Shown: in pieces, positions 59,566 through 64,000 of the stretch | Numbering within the stretch: the stretch's first letter is position 1 | How the letters are laid out: each line of letters begins with the position of its first letter | NCBI GenBank assembly: GCA_037957365.1 | Contig: JARHVA010000001.1 | Location: forward strand, 9,554,501 to 9,618,500 | Length of the DNA stretch: 64,000 nucleotides | From: Torreya grandis | Lineage: Eukaryota > Streptophyta > Pinopsida > Cupressales > Taxaceae | Reading direction: 5' to 3' | Notes under the pieces: generated by a model | Seen by the model: only the letters and a program-made list of their open reading frames with translations | What the model was told of the DNA's origin: nothing | Databases searched by the model: none | Made by a program: the position numbers and the translations under genes

Positions 59566-60245
59566 AATGATAGAAGAAAGTAAGCTAAGAATGGAGGAAT
59601 TGAAAAGCATGAATGGTCAATTACGGTCCTATGGAAAGAAAGAGCTGGGAAAAGAAAATTGTTGGTTTGTGGAAGATCAGCATGAAGGAACTGAAGAAGC
59701 AGATGTTGTAGGTGTTGTTGCATAGGATGCTCTGGTATATTTCTTGGATAAAGTAGAATCTTGGTTTATAGATTTTGTTGCCTCTTTCCATGCAGCCCCA
59801 AAGAGAGGTGCTGGTGAGCCTTGTCAAAGAATTGGCAAAGGAGAAGTGAAACTGAAATTGTAGGCAGCCAACACATGGGTGTTGAAGGAGGTCATGTAGG
59901 TCCCAATTTTGAAGTTGTGGCTAATTTATTTAGGAAAGTTGGGTGAAGAGAGATGCATAGAAACTCACAGCGGATGCACTTAAATTAGCTGGTGGTAAGA
60001 AAGTAGGTATCCTTTATCTATCTACTTATATTACTGATTCTTCTTCTATTGTGGAGACATGGCTTTGTAGGCTTGGTCACATGAGCAAGAAGGAGATGCA
60101 TGTTCTTAAGAGGAAGTCAGATGTTTTTGACAGACTTAAAAACTGGAAAGCCTTGGTGTTTATGGAGGAGATGGCAGACAGAGATCAGTGGAGAAGACTG
60201 AGTAACTCTGAGCAGAGCAATTTGGATAGCGATTTGATTTAAAGA
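59566..60245 (+). pseudogene. Gag-protease and pre-integrase remnant of element 2
   Basis: Parallel to element 1: gag start, KKELGKEN at the knuckle position, then WFIDFVASFHAAP with the same DSG to DFV change, a deletion of about 20 codons after it, GEPCQRIGKGEV, then several stops and frameshifts. A pre-integrase fragment CRLGHMSKKEMHVLK lies at 60.07-60.11 kb, then KKLKN-type sequence leading into TGKKSSLTG. The integrase core is absent. Inactive. Confidence 0.75.
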
Positions 60246-60269
60246 AAGCTCACAGGTAAAAAGTCATCA

Positions 60270-60560
60270 CTCACAGGTGAACACAGGTACCGACGTTGGT
60301 CAGAAGGAACCGATGTCAAATAGATAGATGTCGATGTTGATCATGTGCAGACCAGAGTTGGTGGTGTTGGGTAGGGTAAGACCGACATCGATCAGGAAGA
60401 CCGATGTCGGTGAAAGTAAGACCGATGTCGGTCAGGAGGACTAATGTCAGCAGTAGGAGACACCGACATCGATGGGGTCGGTAGTCAGGATAGGTGCATG
60501 GAACCGACGTCGGTCGGATGCAGACTATGTGGTGATCGAGGTCGGTCACTGAGACAGATT
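60270..60560 (+). repeat. Dispersed palindromic repeats with GACCGACGTCGGTC core
   Basis: About ten variants of ACCGA(C/T)GTCGGTCAGG lie in 290 bp; the clearest is ACCGACGTCGGTCGG at about 60503. Variants differ mainly by C/T and G/A changes at the CG positions. The same motif occurs in the LTRs (for example about 58366-58480 and 61618-61735) and in element 1 at 63110-63310. Confidence 0.8.
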
Positions 60561-60939
60561 TTGGGTGGACATCAAGCTGTTAAGGAGTCTCAAACGCCCA
60601 TGGGGAGGATTGAAAGTGTAAGCAAGCCTCAAATTCATTATTCTTCTTCTTTATACTCATTGCTCACTGTAGAGCAGGAAGGATCTAGGAAACAATGGGA
60701 GCATGGCATGAACAGGATGCAAAACCAAATGGGAGATTTGGTAGGGTTGTCAGCTGGTATGAAAGCACTGAGAGATGAATGGATTCCTTGGTTAAAGAAT
60801 AGAGAGAATGGATATGTGAGATAGAAGGCCAGGTCATATGGTCTTGAGGAAGCTGCAGGACAGTGGTACAGGTTTTGACAGGTGGATGACAAAGCAGGGC
60901 TTTAGTCAATGTCAGTGTAACCATTGTGTTTGTCTTACT

Positions 60940-61090
60940 AGGTGGATGATGATTGCAACATTATCTTGTTACTGTATGTGGATGGTATACTAGTTACAGG
61001 TTTAGACATACAGGGTTTTGCTGAGCTAAGGGTAAGGTTAGTTTAGTGGCATGTCATGAGGAATTTGGAGCAACAAAATTCTTTGGCATG
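60940..61090 (+). pseudogene. RT fragment of element 2 with YVDG
   Basis: Reads DDCNIILLLYVDGILVTG around 60.95-61.00 kb. Copia RTs have YVDD here; the second catalytic Asp is Gly. It continues with GFAELRVRLV and decays. Frameshift and stops present. Confidence 0.75.
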
Positions 61091-61269
61091 AGAGACATGG
61101 AAGATCACAGGTTGATTTTCTCTCCAGTGGGAGCTGATGTGAATCAGGTGTTAGCAAGGTTCAATACGCAGGATGCAGAACCAGAGCACACCAAGGGCTA
61201 GACAGTTCAGTGTCTAAAATCACATGAGGTCTGGTATAGACCTAAGTTTTCCCCAGCAGTGGGAGTTGT

Positions 61270-61470
61270 CAGAGAGTTAAGAGCCAATTCAGGGAAGTGG
61301 GTTCTCAGGTATTTGAGAGGGAGCAACAGTAGGGATTCATGCTATGCAGGGTTAGGACTTCACTACATGGGTTTGTAGGTTCAGATGTGGCAGGTTACTC
61401 AGATGACAGGAGGTGCACCATAGGATTTATGGTGGTTGGTCTTCAGGATTGATCTTAAAGAGGGATACAA
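61270..61470 (+). pseudogene. RNase H fragment of element 2
   Basis: KWVLRYLRGSNS (61.30-61.33 kb) matches the copia segment before RNase H, followed after a frame change by VGSDVAGYSDDRRCTIGF (61.37-61.43 kb), the copia S-D-x-A-G-x-x-D-x-R motif. Broken by stops. Confidence 0.7.
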
Positions 61471-61525
61471 GCCAAGAAATAGATTAGATGGGGTACAGGT
61501 ATAGGTACAGTGTAGCTGTTTATCT

Positions 61526-61538
61526 CCAAGTGGGAGAT
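61526..61538 (+). other. Polypurine tract of element 2
   Basis: CCAAGTGGGAGAT directly before the TGTTAGG of the 3' LTR, the usual copia arrangement. Confidence 0.8.
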
Positions 61539-62727
61539 TGTTAGGTTGTGGAGCTAAAAGCTTCACTAATGCAAACAGGGAAGGAGGTTGCTGAGAGGTT
61601 GCTGAGTGTCACAGTCATTGGCGTCGGTTAGGCTGACTGACGTTAGCCAGTGGTGGATAGGAATGCAATCGATGTCGGCAGGAGTCAGCCGATGTCGGTC
61701 ACCCCCAGGCAAACAGGGATCGACGTCAGTCACCTGTGCAGTTTGAAATTGTGAGTGTTATGGATAGTTTGTTAATGAACCGGTTGTTTGCATGTAAGAA
61801 GGCTAATTATAGTCTTGAGTTGCAGATCTAATTATTGTAATTAGGTGTCTAATTATTGTTTGCATGAGATCTATATAAGAGACTCATGGGTTGTATTGTA
61901 ATGTGTGCTAGAGAGTAAGAGAGCAAATATTATCTCCTTCTATGTGTGAAGAGAGCATGGTGTGTTCCTCCTAGTGCCACAGTACTAAGTGTGGGTGCTG
62001 GTTTGGAGAATCAGAGGGATTCTTCATGTATGTTTGATATTGGTCAGCAGGTGTGCATGGCTACGTTAGGAGATCTGCATGGTAAGTAAGATCATTGATC
62101 TGCAAGTGTATGTGTGTGCATGGTCTAGGTTTACAGGTGTGCAGAACCAAGTTGATTTGCAGGTGGCAGCAAGATCAAAGTGACAGCAACATAATAGGTA
62201 GCAGTATCAGGTGGGATCTACTTGGAATACAGTGTGTACTCAGAAAGAGAGCAAAGAGGAAGACAAAGAAGATCCTTCCAAAGTAAGATCATTTGAGTTG
62301 CAGGTTGTTGCAGGTTCATGGGAGATCTACTTGGAGTGAGTTGTGCACTCAGTTGAGTATGTGTATATACTCGGTGTAATGGCAATAGTAGATATTGACT
62401 GGTTGGAGGTGAACACCAACTCTGTGTTTGAGTTGTGTGTTGGGACCATAAGAGAGAGAGAACTCTTGATTGAGAATTATTGTACACTTGAGGTGTGGGA
62501 AGCCTCTGAGAGGTGTGGAGAAGAAGTGGCATCTTCTTTATTGTATTTTCTTTTTGGATGAGTATTAATACAATTGGGTATTGTCTCTCATATTCTGTGT
62601 TATTTTTAAATTCTAGTTACTATTTACTTCTGGTTAATTCTGCATATTTAGTTGCTTGGTAATCAATGGTGCTTTTGGGTCCTAACAGTTGGTATCAGAG
62701 CATGTTTGTTGTTCTAGGTGCCTGACA
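61539..62727 (+). repeat. 3' LTR of element 2 (1189 bp)
   Basis: Same length and layout as 58288-59476, with the internal CCTAACA-TTGGTATCAGAGC at about 62681-62701 and end GTGCCTGACA. In the first 240 bp nearly all differences from its partner are transitions. The 104-codon minus-strand frame at 62218-62532, also present at 58967-59281, is a shared LTR shadow. Confidence 0.9.
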
Positions 62728-62733
62728 AGTAAG
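62728..62733 (+). other. Target-site duplication of nested element, right copy (AGTAAG)
   Basis: Follows the CA end of the 3' LTR. The next bases resume element 1's coding sequence. Confidence 0.75.
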
Positions 62734-63100
62734 AAAGCAGGTACTCTTTATCTACTTGCTTGTATTATTGATTCCACTTCTATTGCATAGGTGTGGTTTT
62801 GTAGGCTTGGTCACATAAGTGAGAAGGGAATGGATGTTCTTAAGTCAAATGGTAAGAGTTTAGCTTCAGAGAGCATAGACCGAGATTTCTGTGAGCAGTG
62901 GGATGCTACAAGAAAGGATTGGATTTATTGCACGAAAAAGAAGTCTGATGTATTTGACAAACTTAAAAACTAGAAAGCCTTGGTGTTCTTGGAGGAAATG
63001 ATGGATAAAGATCAGCTGAGGGGGCTAGATACTTCTGAGCAGGGTAGTTTGGACATGGGTATGATTCAAAAAAAGCTCACGGGTAAAAAGTCATCACTCA
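62734..63100 (+). pseudogene. Pre-integrase segment of element 1, continued
   Basis: Reads KAGTLYLLACIIDSTSIA, a stop, then CRLGHISEKGMDVLK (62.80-62.84 kb), the copia gag-pre-integrase motif (W-H-x-R-L-G-H-x-S family pattern with the first His changed to Cys). SIDRDFCEQ follows, then KSDVFDKLKN, a stop, and DKDQLRGL. The integrase core that should follow is missing and replaced by TGKKSSLTG leading to the GACGTC repeats, as in element 2. Confidence 0.75.
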
Positions 63101-63104
63101 CAGG

Positions 63105-63320
63105 AAAACACAGGTACCGACATCGATCAGGGATAATCGACGTCGAATAGACAGGCACCAACATCGGTCATGTGTAGACCAGATAAGTCGGTGGTGTCGA
63201 GCAAGTGGCGACTGATGTCGATCAGAGAATCGGCATCGACAGTCAGTCAGTCGCATGGAACTAACGTCAGTAGGATGTAGACTGGGTGGTGACTGACATT
63301 GGTCATTGGAATGGATTTTG
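63105..63320 (+). repeat. GACGTC-core repeats of element 1
   Basis: Variants such as ACCGACATCGATCAGG, ATCGACGTCGAATAG, ACTGATGTCGATCAG and AACGTCAGTAGG. Matches the placement of 60270-60560 in element 2. Confidence 0.7.
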
Positions 63321-63676
63321 GGCAGACAACAAGCTGTCAAGGAGTCTCAGACGCCCATGTGGAAGACTAAAAGGGTAAGTATGCCTCAAATTCATTATTC
63401 CTCTTCTTTACACTACCTTTTGATCACTAATGGTCAAGGACCAGGAAGTGATTAAAGAAGCAGAGCAGGTAAGATCCAAAAAATAGTGGGAGCATGGCAT
63501 GAATTCTTTGGACAAGAACCAAATGAGAGATTTGGTAGAGTTTCCAGTTGGGATGAAAGCACTGAGATGAATGGATTCCAAGGTGAAAGAATAGAGAGAA
63601 TGGACACCTGAGATGGAAGGCTAGGATATATGGTCTTGAGCAAGCTACAAGACAGTGGTACAGGTTTGACAGGTGT

Positions 63677-64000
63677 ATGACAAAGCAGGGCTTTAGTCAA
63701 TGTCAGTGTAACCATTGTGTTTGTCTTACCAGGTTGGATGATGATTGCAACATTATCTTGTTATTGTATGTGGATGGTATGCTTGTAGCAAGTTTGTACA
63801 TACAGGGTTTTGCTGAGCTAAAGGTAAGGTTAGTTCAATGGTTTGCCATGAAGGATTTGGGAGTAGTGAAATTCTTTGGCATGAGTATCCTAGAGACAGG
63901 GAAGATCACAAGTTGATGTTGTCACAGGATGATTATGTGAAGGCAGTGCAGGATGCAAAATTTGGCAGCACACCTATGGATGGATAGTGCATAGAACAGG
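63677..64000 (+). pseudogene. RT fragment of element 1 with YVDG, cut by window edge
   Basis: Reads QCQCNHCVCLTRLDDDCNII, LLLYVDGMLVAS (about 63.76-63.80 kb) and FAMKDLGVVKFFGMSILETG, the copia RT palm. As in element 2 the YVDD motif is YVDG. Upstream thumb and finger parts are missing; downstream DDYVKAVQDAKFGSTPMDG continues to the edge. Confidence 0.8.

Larger units (their letters stand above)
58288..62727 (+). mobile_element. Ty1/copia family element 2, nested in element 1
   Basis: Complete structure: LTR 58288-59476, primer site, internal 59477-61538, PPT and LTR 61539-62727. Both LTRs are 1189 bp. The internal part, 2.06 kb, holds a short gag start, a broken protease segment, a pre-integrase fragment, a GACGTC-core repeat block, an RT scrap and an RNase H scrap. 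It is too short for an autonomous copia element (usually 4-5 kb inside). It inserted into the pre-integrase coding sequence of element 1, so it is the younger of the two. Confidence 0.85.
56595..64000 (+). mobile_element. Ty1/copia family element 1, host of a nested relative, right end beyond window
   Basis: Consists of a 5' LTR (56595-57694), a primer site, a shortened gag-protease segment to 58287, then (after the nested element) the pre-integrase segment, GACGTC repeats and an RT fragment to the window end. Integrase core and most of RT are missing, and the same pattern is seen in the nested copy. The 3' LTR is outside the window. Confidence 0.85.

Noticed and set aside
56595..64000. Tandem LTR array formed by unequal recombination
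   Set aside because: GGTAAG/AGTAAG flanks and resumption of the interrupted coding sequence fit nested insertion better.

Overview
The window is nuclear DNA of a seed plant with a large, repeat-bloated genome. It is AT-rich, nearly gene-free, and filled with old, nested and mutually truncated LTR retrotransposons, so a gymnosperm such as a conifer is my best guess. That is an inference from the repeat landscape; no sequence marker fixes the species. There are no operons, rRNA genes, intact tRNA genes, CRISPR arrays or prokaryotic genes. Most open frames of 60-130 codons are chance frames in repeats.

Layout. 1-4.8 kb: decayed minus-strand Ty3/gypsy internal region with a zinc-knuckle Gag fragment. 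5.4-5.5 kb: GC-rich stem-loop cluster. 7.9-14.1 kb: minus-strand Ty3/gypsy element with both LTRs, a protease remnant and an inserted tRNA-derived SINE. 14.9-17.4 kb: small non-coding LTR element. 18.1-20.7 kb: second, related minus-strand gypsy remnant with a 44-bp minisatellite. 21.9-22.1 kb: the one plausible host gene, an intronless precursor resembling IDA/IDL secreted peptides. 22.9-25.0 kb: 3' part of a LINE. 26.7-27.4 kb: broken D-lactate dehydrogenase retrocopy. 28.2-32.5 kb: 5' half of a minus-strand gypsy-like element (LTR, primer site, long leader, Gag-like start). 34.76-44.64 kb: LTR element with 409-bp LTRs and a perfect TTTAT target duplication, carrying a nested 7.2-kb minus-strand element with 2.4-kb LTRs and only a Gag-like frame. 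46.9-53.8 kb: plus-strand gypsy element with protease but no recognisable polymerase. 53.8-56.4 kb: 5'-truncated Ty1/copia (RT, RNase H, 3' LTR). 56.6-64.0 kb: Ty1/copia element with a second member of the same family inserted into it.

The richest part is the last 7.4 kb. Both copies share the same shrunken internal plan and the same damaged catalytic motifs (protease DSGA to DFVA, RT YVDD to YVDG). This suggests a non-autonomous lineage moved by enzymes of other elements. The younger copy has LTRs extended by 40 bp that swallow an old initiator-Met primer-binding site, with a new one just beyond. Both copies carry dispersed palindromic GACGTC-core repeats.

The host gene and the repeats show no functional link that I can see. 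All product names come from reading translations by eye. No database search, alignment program or transcript evidence was available.
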